Below the pieces are notes generated by a model. That model saw only the letters and a program-made list of their open reading frames with translations. It did no database searches and was not told the origin of the DNA. A stretch of DNA of 59,795 bases from a virus, in the IMG/VR virus record IMGVR_UViG_3300047548_000345, positions 1 to 59,795 of that record; one strand, written 5' to 3'. A program made the translations under genes and the position numbers. Each line of letters begins with the position of its first letter. Positions within the stretch are counted from its first letter, which is position 1. This document shows positions 38,228 to 45,758 of the stretch, piece by piece.

Positions 38228-38937
38228 GGATAATCACCCTTATAGAAGTTGTTATAATATTCGTTACCTTTTAAGAAGAAGTCTGCGGATACAGAACCTG
38301 GATTACCATCTAGTCTGTAGCAAAGCGTTCTCTTACCGCTAGTGTCATGTTTAGTTTGCTCTCTGATAAGATTGAAGAAACGACGATCACCACCCCAACC
38401 AGAGTGCCAGAGTTGACTTACTTGAATTAGAAACTCACGACGAAAAGCATATGAAGATGTATCGACAAGATAATGCTTTTCTGGTTGTTCATTGGTGAAA
38501 TAGATTGGCCACTTGCCAAGTGCTTCACAGTTATCATCAATTGCGAAAGATTTATCAGGATTATGAATAGAACGAAGTGAATAAGCAAAGTCTAGAGATT
38601 TTTCCTCAATGGTCTTGACCAATGTTTCTACATGATCAGGCTGATACCAATTGTCTTCATCAAGAAAGAAAATGTAATCTGAGGAAAGCAAATGAGGATA
38701 TGCTGCGTAGATACGATGACCATAGAAACCTGCGCCGCCAGTATTTTCAGGAGAAACTGTAACTTGTAATTTATTTGAGGCTTGAACAAATCTAATTGCT
38801 TTGTTAAAGTAATCAGGTCCATCAATAACTACCAGATGCTTTATATCTTCATAAGTTTGATTCTTGACGCTTTCAACGGCATCAAGTAATTTATCAGAAC
38901 CAATTGTCGGTGTGATAACAGCAACTTTACTCATCAA
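38212..38937 (-). CDS. Family 2 glycosyltransferase
   Basis: 241 residues. KVAVITPTIGSDKLLDAVES, SDYIFFLDEDNWYQPDHVE (DED metal motif) and GGDRRFFNLI fit GT2 inverting transferases. It is the first gene of the glycan run, and its stop overlaps the next gene by 16 bases. Confidence 0.85.
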   Translation of the reverse strand: MMSKVAVITPTIGSDKLLDAVESVKNQTYEDIKHLVVIDGPDYFNKAIRFVQASNKLQVTVSPENTGGAGFYGHRIYAAYPHLLSSDYIFFLDEDNWYQPDHVETLVKTIEEKSLDFAYSLRSIHNPDKSFAIDDNCEALGKWPIYFTNEQPEKHYLVDTSSYAFRREFLIQVSQLWHSGWGGDRRFFNLIREQTKHDTSGKRTLCYRLDGNPGSVSADFFLKGNEYYNNFYKGDYPWLKI

Positions 38938-39307
38938 ACAGTTCTTTCACAAATTCAGAGGAGAGATGCATATAGATATGACACTTCTTGCCACGCTTAT
39001 TCATTTCATAGATCATATGTTTAGTGCCTTTAGAAACACCGTCCCAAATGATAACAGCAGCATCAGCATAATCTGCCATCTCACGATTACGCATAGGGCC
39101 AGCGGCTTTGCCGTGTTTGTCCCAATCAGCAGGAAAAAGTTTAGTTGGAATACTTTTCACTAGAGCATAATGTTCACCAAGTTTATCTACACCCTTGGCT
39201 CTACCAGAAACAATCTCGGTAATATCAAAACCACTATCTTCAATAGCTTTCTTCACGACACCTAGGCTCTCAATTGAGCGAGAGCCTGCCACGATTACCT
39301 TCATCAC
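38927..39307 (-). CDS. YspA/DUF2493-like SLOG-domain protein
   Basis: 126 residues. MKVIVAGSRSIESLGVVKKA, EIVSGRAKGVDKLGEHYAL, LFPADWDKHGKAAGPMRNRE and MADYADAAVIIWDG are the YspA SLOG (DprA/LOG-like) signature. This Rossmann-type domain binds nucleotide-derived ligands, and relatives act as sensors in anti-phage systems; a phage copy could capture a signal or process nucleotides. A sigma70-type promoter is 20 bases upstream. Confidence 0.88.
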   Translation of the reverse strand: MMKVIVAGSRSIESLGVVKKAIEDSGFDITEIVSGRAKGVDKLGEHYALVKSIPTKLFPADWDKHGKAAGPMRNREMADYADAAVIIWDGVSKGTKHMIYEMNKRGKKCHIYMHLSSEFVKELFDE

Positions 39308-39326
39308 GAAACTCCATAATCTTACT

Positions 39327-39354
39327 ATTATATATCAAACCGTGGATAAGGCAA
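39327..39354 (-). promoter_or_regulatory. Sigma70-type promoter for the YspA-like gene and glycan run
   Basis: Minus strand TTGCCT, 16-base spacer, TATAAT. It is just downstream of the hairpin that follows the DUF1127 gene, so it can start a new transcript into 38937 and beyond. Confidence 0.65.
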
Positions 39355-39378
39355 GAGGGAGATTGCTCTCCCTCTTTT
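39355..39378 (-). terminator. Hairpin after the DUF1127 gene
   Basis: AAGAGGGAGA/TCTCCCTCTT perfect stem of about 10 base pairs with a 4-base loop. The T-run is strong on the plus strand and weak (TTGCC) on the minus strand, so minus-strand termination is possible but the design looks bidirectional or processing-related. Confidence 0.55.
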
Positions 39379-39558
39379 TTATTTCTTAGGAAGCGGAAAT
39401 TGCTTCTTTGCACTTTTCTTTGCTATGAACGGAATATCTCCTCTTGAAATACCAAGATCGTTAAGACCTCTTTCATTCAATTGGTTAAGTTCTGCCATAG
39501 TGGCTCTTGCTGCCATCTTGCGACGGCAGCGGGCTTTTAGACGCTTAAAAAAAGACAT
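39379..39558 (-). CDS. DUF1127 (YjiS-like) small protein
   Basis: 59 residues: a basic N-terminus MSFFKRLKARCRRKMAARAT and AELNQLNERGLNDLGISRGD, IPFIAKKSAKK. ELxxLxxRxLxDLGISRxDI is the DUF1127 signature, abundant in alphaproteobacteria, where some members are RNA-binding. It lies just downstream of the Hsp20 gene and ends at a hairpin. It probably acts in RNA or stress control (inference). Confidence 0.85.
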   Translation of the reverse strand: MSFFKRLKARCRRKMAARATMAELNQLNERGLNDLGISRGDIPFIAKKSAKKQFPLPKK

Positions 39559-39559
39559 A

Positions 39560-40063
39560 TTACTTACTTTCTGTTTCGTTGAGTAAAGTCTTTTTAGATT
39601 CCGTATTTACGGTTTCACCTACATTAATATCAATCTTGCGTGGCATCTTTTCTTCTGGAATGAAGCGTTCTAGCCAGACCTTGAGCATACCATTGATGAG
39701 GTCTGCGTTCTTGACTACAACTGAATCGGCTAAGGTGAATGAGCGAGTGAAGGCACGATCAGCAATACCTTTGAAGATGAAGTTTTCATCATCGTCGGTT
39801 GTTTCAATATTACCTTTTACTGTCAATACACCATCTGCAAGTTCGAGTTCAATATCTTGTCTTCCAAAACCGGCTACTGCGATTTCGATTACATACTTTG
39901 TTTCATCGACTTTACGAATGTTATATGGAGGATATGTTGGAATTTTTGGGAAGTTTTCTGTTACTTCCTGCATTTTCTTGAGAACGGCATCTGCACCGAT
40001 GATTTGTTTGGTGAGGTTAGGGAAAGAAAATGGGTCAAAATGAGGGATACGGTTGAATGTCAT
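39560..40063 (-). CDS. Small heat-shock protein (Hsp20/IbpA-like)
   Basis: 167 residues with a full alpha-crystallin domain: YNIRKVDETKYVIEIAVAGF, ELELADGVLTVKGNIE, NFIFKGIADRAFTRSFTLAD and NADLINGMLKVWLERFIPE. A C-terminal tail follows. It holds unfolded proteins as a chaperone; Hsp20 is common in marine T4-like phages. It has its own sigma70-type promoter (40128). Confidence 0.95.
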   Translation of the reverse strand: MTFNRIPHFDPFSFPNLTKQIIGADAVLKKMQEVTENFPKIPTYPPYNIRKVDETKYVIEIAVAGFGRQDIELELADGVLTVKGNIETTDDDENFIFKGIADRAFTRSFTLADSVVVKNADLINGMLKVWLERFIPEEKMPRKIDINVGETVNTESKKTLLNETESK

Positions 40064-40127
40064 TGCTTTAACTCCTTTATAAGCAAGTTAGTTACTCTGT
40101 CTCCCATTAGGCGAGACTTACATATTA

Positions 40128-40156
40128 TATATAATACTTTTACTGCGATTTGTCAA
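40128..40156 (-). promoter_or_regulatory. Sigma70-type promoter for hsp20
   Basis: Minus strand TTGACA, 17-base spacer, TATATA, with TATAAT-like alternatives overlapping. It is 65 bases before the Hsp20 start. Confidence 0.6.
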
Positions 40157-40449
40157 CCGCCCGCAAAAACATTTCCTGAGCCTTGTGCAACAAAAGTGCA
40201 GGCGAACAAAGGATCACCAATTCTTCCAGCGCCGAGACCATGCACTCTTACTGTAGTGCTACCGACAATGATTGCACCAACATGCGGTAGACATTTCTTG
40301 CCAGCAGGAATAAGATGTACCGTGTTGACACATCCTTGAATTGATATTGGGCGTCCATTAACAAAAACACTACCTGAGCCAACAGCTCTTACCATAGGGC
40401 TACAGTGCGGAAGATCAAGATCACCTACTCTAGTCACCGCTGGCATCAA
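40153..40449 (-). CDS. PAAR-repeat spike-tip protein
   Basis: 98 residues. PAVTRVGDLDLPHCSPMVRA, VFVNGRPISIQGCVN, GKKCLPHVGAIIVGSTTVRV and GAGRIGDPLFACTFV carry the repeated PAAR pattern with His/Cys zinc ligands. It sharpens the central spike of contractile tails (gp5.4 in T4). It is followed upstream by a spike-like beta-helix protein. Confidence 0.9.
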   Translation of the reverse strand: MMPAVTRVGDLDLPHCSPMVRAVGSGSVFVNGRPISIQGCVNTVHLIPAGKKCLPHVGAIIVGSTTVRVHGLGAGRIGDPLFACTFVAQGSGNVFAGG

Positions 40450-40949
40450 ACTTCTCCTGTATAGTATTGGTAGTTTCTTAAAAAATTGTAGGCTGCATAA
40501 ACATTATTAACGACAAATCTATTGATTGTATGATTACTATTAGCACCGCTATTAGAATTATTATGTGTAACAGTAAATGTATGCGTCACAGTTACACCTG
40601 TCGGAGCAGGCTGGTTAACTTCATAGATGAACTTTCTAGGTGGAACAGAATTAAAATCATACGCAACGCTAGGTGTATCTGTTATGTCATTGCCATAAGG
40701 AGGTTCGAAGTATTTTATAGTAGTCGATTCACCAGTTGTATAATAACCATTGAACCAAATACGATTATTACTTACAGTGATTGTTACATTAGGTTGATTA
40801 ATACTATAAGAAATATTGGATACGTTTGCAATGCTAATAAGAGTATTGGTCATAGCCATTTCATCATAGTCATAAACTTCAACATAATCTGAGATATATG
40901 TAAAAGTCTGCGCCTCTGGTAATTCATTAGGAATAAGAATTATAGTCAC
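40446..40949 (-). CDS. Putative virion structural protein
   Basis: 167 residues, Asn/Thr/Tyr-rich and all-beta by pattern (ISYSINQPNVTITVSNNRIW, TVTHTFTVTHNNSN). It lies between the PAAR tip and a small acidic gene, with overlaps to both. A baseplate or fibre component is likely from context; no family recognised. Confidence 0.6.
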   Translation of the reverse strand: MTIILIPNELPEAQTFTYISDYVEVYDYDEMAMTNTLISIANVSNISYSINQPNVTITVSNNRIWFNGYYTTGESTTIKYFEPPYGNDITDTPSVAYDFNSVPPRKFIYEVNQPAPTGVTVTHTFTVTHNNSNSGANSNHTINRFVVNNVYAAYNFLRNYQYYTGEV

Positions 40950-41143
40950 TTCTTTTCTCTTTTCATCAACTCAGCAAATTTATCAAACCAACCTTCAATC
41001 TCTTCATGTTGTTCATCAGTATGAGGACCAGGCGGAATCTCTGGAAAAAACGCAATCAGATTATCAAATTCCATAGGTATGTCTTCATATTTATCGTAGT
41101 CATAGATTTTATCATCTATAAGAACAGTAAATTTATGAGCCAT
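40946..41143 (-). CDS. Small hypothetical protein of the baseplate block
   Basis: 65 residues: MAHKFTVLIDDKIYDYDKYE, DIPMEFDNLIAFFPEIPP, EEIEGWFDKFAELMKREKK. Acidic N-part and a helical end. It overlaps both neighbours. No family recognised. Confidence 0.6.
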   Translation of the reverse strand: MAHKFTVLIDDKIYDYDKYEDIPMEFDNLIAFFPEIPPGPHTDEQHEEIEGWFDKFAELMKREKK

Positions 41144-41456
41144 GGTGATGATCCTTCAAAGTCTGTAAATGTTCCATTCTTTCTTCGAATGTAATACTTT
41201 CATGGTGTGGATTCAAATCAATACGCGGAGCCATATGCACCATATGAGTTTTCGATTCGAGAACCATATCATCTTCGCCGAGCATATTAATCTTCTTTGC
41301 GTTGATGTTTAAATCACCAGCGCAATTAAAATTAAGATTATTGTGACCTTCAATCTCAATGTTATTATCCTCATCAATCTTGATGCAGATTTTACCGACT
41401 CTTACTAATGCTGGTTGCTCTGTGATCACATATTCAGGATAATTAGTCTTTAACAT
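41133..41456 (-). CDS. Spike-like beta-helix protein
   Basis: 107 residues. VRVGKICIKIDEDNNIEIEG, HNNLNFNCAGDLNINAKKIN and MVLESKTHMVHMAP show short alternating strands like the C-terminal triple-stranded beta-helix of gp5/VgrG. With the adjacent PAAR protein it probably forms the membrane-piercing spike. The lysozyme and OB parts of T4 gp5 are absent, so this may be a separate spike module. Confidence 0.6.
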   Translation of the reverse strand: MLKTNYPEYVITEQPALVRVGKICIKIDEDNNIEIEGHNNLNFNCAGDLNINAKKINMLGEDDMVLESKTHMVHMAPRIDLNPHHESITFEERMEHLQTLKDHHHGS

Positions 41457-42031
41457 TATGCTGCATCCTTTTTAGGACGACCACGACCACGCTTTGCAGG
41501 CTGTTCAATAGCCGCATCTACAGTTTTTACACCGGTTGAACCAAGACCACCAACACGATTAGTTCTTTGCTCTGGCTTCGTCTTCGTTTCAGTGATCTTA
41601 TACTTGATTTGTTCGACAAGTTCAGCCTGTGCTAGACGTTCGCCATGAGCAACATTGATCTTGTTTTCAGATGTATTGTGGATGAGCAAAAACAATTCAT
41701 TAAAATAGTCAGAGTCAATAACTGCTTCACAGTTAGCAAGGACAAGACCAAGTTTGAGCGAAAGACCGGAGCGAGGATGCAGGCGAACAGAATAGCCTTT
41801 TGGAATATCCAAGATCATACCAGTTGGCACCATAACACGGTCACCAGGCATGATAGCGATTGAGCCATCAGAGCCGATCTTGCGTTCAAACTTTGAATTG
41901 GTTTTATTATATCCTTCGTAGGTTACTTTACCAAGCATAGAAGCTGCAATGTCGAAACATGCAGCCTCGTCTGTGGCAAATGCAGGAAGGTTAACGTCAG
42001 GATGCGTCTTAAAGATTTTCAATTCAGTCAT
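41456..42031 (-). CDS. dut: dUTPase with C-terminal AT-hook
   Basis: 191 residues. DEAACFDIAA (motif I), VRLHPRSGLSLKLG (II), NCEAVIDSDYFNEL (III), ERLAQAELV (IV) and RTNRVGGLGSTG (V) are all present. It hydrolyses dUTP to dUMP, the substrate of ThyX. Beyond motif V it has a tail with KRGRGRPKKD, a typical AT-hook that binds the minor groove. The hook is unusual for trimeric dUTPases and may tether it to phage DNA. Confidence 0.95.
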   Translation of the reverse strand: MTELKIFKTHPDVNLPAFATDEAACFDIAASMLGKVTYEGYNKTNSKFERKIGSDGSIAIMPGDRVMVPTGMILDIPKGYSVRLHPRSGLSLKLGLVLANCEAVIDSDYFNELFLLIHNTSENKINVAHGERLAQAELVEQIKYKITETKTKPEQRTNRVGGLGSTGVKTVDAAIEQPAKRGRGRPKKDAA

Positions 42032-42057
42032 AATATAACTCCATAATGTTATTTAAA

Positions 42058-43371
42058 TTAGCCTACAACTTCTTCCCAAGTCATTGCACCAACACCATCA
42101 TTACCGTTTACGGCACCTGTTGCTGCAAGTGTGATTATGATTCCGTTATTGCTGGCCGCAAAAGGATCTCTTTCTAATTGATATGCAAACAAAGTTTCTC
42201 TTCCAAGATTAACTGTTGCACCACCAGCACCAGCAGATACGTTTACATAACCTATTTGTGCATCACGACCACCGCTAACGGCAGTTGCAGTTATGTCATA
42301 TTCTACAGAAGAATCCGATGCAGAAGAAACCCAAGAAGCGCCAGTCAATGTACCACCGATGATAATCTTATAGCGATAGCTGGTGTTGTTAGTAACACCA
42401 AAAAACTCCACATCTTTCAGAAGAGCAATCGCATCTTTAAAAGAGTCTTTTAACCTGATCGACACAACAGGTGTAAATGTACCAGCAGTTGGTAAATCTT
42501 TGGGTGTAGTGATAGGAATACTTATGCTTCGTGCCTTACCTTCGAGAGTATAACCACCTTCAGAAATAACCGTAGAACAAATCTGCTTGAGTGTGCTATT
42601 GTTTGATGTGACACCAGTGTTGAATATTTCATAACGAATAGGCAAGCAGGCTGTTGTCATATATGGAACAGTTCTTAGATTATCGTTATGGAATATGTGC
42701 GCAGGCACCATAAGGCCGTCAACAACAAAACCACATCTTACATCACCAACACCTAACCATTCAACATCAACCCAAAAAATGTTTGTCTTTGTTGTATCTA
42801 GACCGCCGTGTCCGACAGCCGCAGCAAAACTGTTTGCTGTACCGTCGAAAACATCTTTGTTCCAATTAGACTGTGCTACTTTTGTTTCTGTGATTGTGCC
42901 AGTTGAATTTGATCTAAGAACAATATACACATCATTGTTGCTTTTCTCAAGAAAAATACCATTGTCTGTATTGAAGTATCCTACTCTTTGTGTAAGATTG
43001 GCTTGAGCCTCAGCCATAGCAAAGGTATTCATAATCAGCAGTGACTTACCTGGCTGATAAGCAAATACTCTCTTTGTTTCAGTTCGAACGGAGTCGGTCG
43101 CTGAGGTACCGATGTTTAGATCGACTGCACTTTGATAGGGTATGTAAGATGTATTGGCGTTTGAGCTGCCAGTATTTGATGTGATGAATTTATCGTTTAT
43201 TTGATAGCGGTGCTGTGAATCGAATAGTGTGAGTGGGTTAGATACTCTCAGTCTTCCAAAAGCATCTGTGGCCGTACCAGACGGGCTGATTCTGTCGTAA
43301 AGACCGACAACCTCAAATAAAGTCTTTTCTTGATTCAAGTAAACATTCGTGTCTTTACGATACTGTGCCAT
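42058..43371 (-). CDS. Virion structural protein (tail/fibre type)
   Basis: 437 residues. SGTATDAFGRLRVSNPLTLF, DSQHRYQ, FNTDNGIFLEKSNNDVYIVL, WVDVEWLGVGDVRCGFVVDG and GGYTLEGKARSISI match a structural protein widespread in marine T4-like and pelagiphages. It is all-beta by pattern with Thr/Ser/Asn-rich C-part. It is probably on the virion surface; the exact position is unknown. Confidence 0.75.
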   Translation of the reverse strand: MAQYRKDTNVYLNQEKTLFEVVGLYDRISPSGTATDAFGRLRVSNPLTLFDSQHRYQINDKFITSNTGSSNANTSYIPYQSAVDLNIGTSATDSVRTETKRVFAYQPGKSLLIMNTFAMAEAQANLTQRVGYFNTDNGIFLEKSNNDVYIVLRSNSTGTITETKVAQSNWNKDVFDGTANSFAAAVGHGGLDTTKTNIFWVDVEWLGVGDVRCGFVVDGLMVPAHIFHNDNLRTVPYMTTACLPIRYEIFNTGVTSNNSTLKQICSTVISEGGYTLEGKARSISIPITTPKDLPTAGTFTPVVSIRLKDSFKDAIALLKDVEFFGVTNNTSYRYKIIIGGTLTGASWVSSASDSSVEYDITATAVSGGRDAQIGYVNVSAGAGGATVNLGRETLFAYQLERDPFAASNNGIIITLAATGAVNGNDGVGAMTWEEVVG

Positions 43372-43775
43372 TAGTCTTCCCTGCGCTTCTTGCCTATGTT
43401 GTATTTAGTCACAAGAATCCAGTCATTCTTTTCTTTATGCGAGATGATTTTGATTTGGCTAAGAGGTGCTACTGGATCAGCACTTTTCTTTGTATCGACT
43501 AGAGTAAGCAACTTCCACTCTGCTAGAAGATTGGCGATAGTGTTTAGTCTTGCACGGTCTTCATCTGAGAAGTCTGACTTCTTACCATCTAAAAGGAATA
43601 ACTGCTTAAAGTGGATCACGAAATAGCGACCCTGTTTATGAAGGATATGACAGGACTGATAGAGGGTTCTGTCTTTCTTGGAGGCTACGCCGATACGAGA
43701 CAGAGTTTCCCTGATTTTTAAGAAATCATCAGGTTCGCGTAGGGTCACCTCTATTAGTTCGTCTAGATTTAACAT
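43371..43775 (-). CDS. regA: Translational repressor RegA
   Basis: 134 residues (T4: 122). MLNLDELIEVTLREPDDFLK, IRETLSRIGVASKKDRTLYQ, SCHILHKQGRYFVIHFKQLF, LDGKKSDFSDEDRARLNTIA and NDWILVTKYNIG align along its length with T4 RegA. It binds the start regions of early mRNAs and represses their translation. It overlaps gp62 by 47 bases, keeping the T4 order 44-62-regA. The structural genes downstream are not T4 order. Confidence 0.93.
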   Translation of the reverse strand: MLNLDELIEVTLREPDDFLKIRETLSRIGVASKKDRTLYQSCHILHKQGRYFVIHFKQLFLLDGKKSDFSDEDRARLNTIANLLAEWKLLTLVDTKKSADPVAPLSQIKIISHKEKNDWILVTKYNIGKKRRED

Positions 43776-44154
43776 TCAAACCACCTTTATTTAATCTTTT
43801 TCTTATCTCAATGATTTGGTCATCAGATAGAATGTTAAGGGCTTCTTTGGCCTTCTCGTTTGAGTAGTTAAAGTATTCCTTAACTAATTCGAGATTTTCT
43901 AGGGTTTCTCGCTTCTGCCATTTCTGGAACGGACGGCGATAACCCCGCACCTTATTTATAAGGTAGTGGAATTGAAGGAGTCCGTCAGTATTAGGTCTCA
44001 GGTTCATCTCATTAGCCCACATAACACAGTCATAATGAAACGATAGAGCCTTATTAACAACGAAAGGCACATAGTCACTCTCGTTCTCTGAGGTGACTAC
44101 ATGCTTCTTGGTCTGTAGAATAGATGGTATTACGTCTTTGAATAGGTCTGTCAT
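43729..44154 (-). CDS. 62: Clamp-loader small subunit gp62
   Basis: 141 residues. LSFHYDCVMWANEMNLRPNT, LQFHYLINKVRGYRRPFQKW and ENLELVKEYFNYSNEKAKEA resemble T4 gp62, the single partner of the gp44 tetramer. It opens and loads the gp45 clamp. The start overlaps the inserted gene at 44151, which separates it from gene 44. Confidence 0.88.
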   Translation of the reverse strand: MTDLFKDVIPSILQTKKHVVTSENESDYVPFVVNKALSFHYDCVMWANEMNLRPNTDGLLQFHYLINKVRGYRRPFQKWQKRETLENLELVKEYFNYSNEKAKEALNILSDDQIIEIRKRLNKGGLNVKSRRTNRGDPTRT

Positions 44155-44765
44155 GAGAAATGCTCTAGTAAGCTGTTATTAGAAACCTCTTTAATCTTTT
44201 TCTGGTTTAGTGTATTTGCATCAATCAATGTGTCACCATTCTCTATGGAATGTGCAATCTGCATCAAAGGTTGATAACCGAAGTTTTTTGAATAGAGGTA
44301 AATAGAAAGACTTTCGATCATCATCAACCAAGCTCGGACGTTAGCATTATCAAGTTTTACTTTAGGTACTAAAACACATACATTTACATTATCACGGTGG
44401 TCTTTTGAGAAACCATATTCTTCAAAAAACTTGACATAAGAAGTTTGTTTAGGAAACAAAACAGGATCGGTGCCTAGTTCGGTGCGATGGTGTCTCAGTC
44501 TTTGATATAATTTACCAGACTTGTGGAATCGATTACTATCTTTATCTTTTCTATCATAGTAAACATCATCATATGATTTACCGGCTACACCAAAATAGAC
44601 AACTCCCATATGCTCATGAGGCCAAATATTCACAGATGGCAGTCTTTCTTCTGGTCCAGTAATGGCATATACACCAAAAGGTATATTGTGTAGCTTGATA
44701 ATGTCGCGCATTTTTACCCAAGCTACGACTTCACATTCTTCTTTAATGTCGATGCTGTTAAACAT
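44151..44765 (-). CDS. Inserted protein between genes 44 and 62, GIY-YIG-like?
   Basis: 204 residues. PFGVYAITGPEERLPSVNIW, then MGVVYFGVAGKSYDDVYYD and SGKLYQRLRHHRTELGTD resemble the GxYxI...YFG...R...H core of GIY-YIG nucleases, though spaced unusually. The C-terminus (RAWLMMIESLSIYLYSKNFG) has the family's Glu-helix look. In T4 genes 44 and 62 are adjacent, so this looks like an insertion that preserved coupled starts and stops. Could be a different endonuclease or a domesticated one. Confidence 0.5.
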   Translation of the reverse strand: MFNSIDIKEECEVVAWVKMRDIIKLHNIPFGVYAITGPEERLPSVNIWPHEHMGVVYFGVAGKSYDDVYYDRKDKDSNRFHKSGKLYQRLRHHRTELGTDPVLFPKQTSYVKFFEEYGFSKDHRDNVNVCVLVPKVKLDNANVRAWLMMIESLSIYLYSKNFGYQPLMQIAHSIENGDTLIDANTLNQKKIKEVSNNSLLEHFS

Positions 44766-45705
44766 ACTCGCAATCCACCATCATCTCTGTAAGACAGGCG
44801 ACAAGGTTAATTTCTTGATCAGCCACAAATGCAGACTGATACTGATACTTGGCTAAGATAACGACAGCCTGTGGAATCGATTCGATTTTGAAGTATTCAT
44901 ACAGGCTATCATAGACTTTGCGATAGATACGAGCAGGTTCAATATCGGAGTTGGCTACAACCCACTTACGCATCTCTGCAAAGTTGCCATCTTTCAGAAA
45001 GCCAACGAGTTCAGCAATCTTTCTTACATCTGAAATCTGAGCGAGAGTGCCAGCATCAAGAGAACCAGCATTGCTATAGCGTTGAAGTTCATTGAGTGTG
45101 CGACGATAATCCGGAAAAAACTTTCCGACAACTTGTTGAAGAACGCCTTTATCATATTCGACACCTTCTTGTTTGAGAACATTTTCAAGCCTCTTGAATA
45201 GTTGCAAAGCCATTTTTGGCTTTTCATCAGGCTGCAAAGAGAAATCAATCACCGAACAGCGAGAATGAAGCGCATCAATTAATCGTGACTTGAAGTTACA
45301 GGTAAAGATGAATGTGCAATTCTCAGAAAACTCTTCGATTGCACCACGCAAACCAGCTTGTGCTTCTGGTGTAAGATAATCAGCCTCATCAAGAATGATA
45401 ACCTTGCGACCACCTGTCAATGAGATAGTTGAGGCATAACCCTTGATCTTAGTTCGTAGCATATCAATGCCACGTTCTTCTGATGAGTTAATGAAAAGAT
45501 GGTTGACACCAATCTCTTCACACATAGCCATAGCAACCGTTGTCTTACCGACACCAGCACTACCAGTTAGCATTAGATTTGGAATAGATTTCGTATCAAC
45601 ATAAGACTGGAAGACTTTCTTGATACGATCAGGAAGAATACAGTCCGCAACAGTGTGCGGACGGTATCGCTCTGTCCAGAGGAATTCTTGGTTATTACCG
45701 TTCAT
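44758..45705 (-). CDS. 44: Clamp-loader ATPase gp44
   Basis: 315 residues (T4: 319). TERYRPHTVADCILP, Walker A GSAGVGKT (48-55), Walker B VIILDEADYLTPEAQ and the SRC motif LHSRCSVIDF are all present. A tetramer with gp62 loads the sliding clamp using ATP. It is separated from gp45 by a plus-strand endonuclease gene and two small genes. Confidence 0.96.
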   Translation of the reverse strand: MNGNNQEFLWTERYRPHTVADCILPDRIKKVFQSYVDTKSIPNLMLTGSAGVGKTTVAMAMCEEIGVNHLFINSSEERGIDMLRTKIKGYASTISLTGGRKVIILDEADYLTPEAQAGLRGAIEEFSENCTFIFTCNFKSRLIDALHSRCSVIDFSLQPDEKPKMALQLFKRLENVLKQEGVEYDKGVLQQVVGKFFPDYRRTLNELQRYSNAGSLDAGTLAQISDVRKIAELVGFLKDGNFAEMRKWVVANSDIEPARIYRKVYDSLYEYFKIESIPQAVVILAKYQYQSAFVADQEINLVACLTEMMVDCEYV

Positions 45706-45721
45706 AAAGGTTCACCTTTTA

Positions 45722-45728
45722 CTAAATA
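45722..45728 (+). promoter_or_regulatory. CTAAATA motif on the plus strand
   Basis: ACTAAATAGG lies 31 bases before the start of the only plus-strand gene, at the same distance as the minus-strand copies lie from theirs. This orientation match supports its role as a promoter element. Confidence 0.5.
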
Positions 45729-45758
45729 GGACGATACTTTTCTTCTGAGGAACATACT

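Noticed and set aside
43943-43956. Palindrome CCTTATAAATAAGG as a late promoter inside gene 62
   Set aside because: It matches TATAAATA, but it lies far from the next start and within coding sequence; likely chance.
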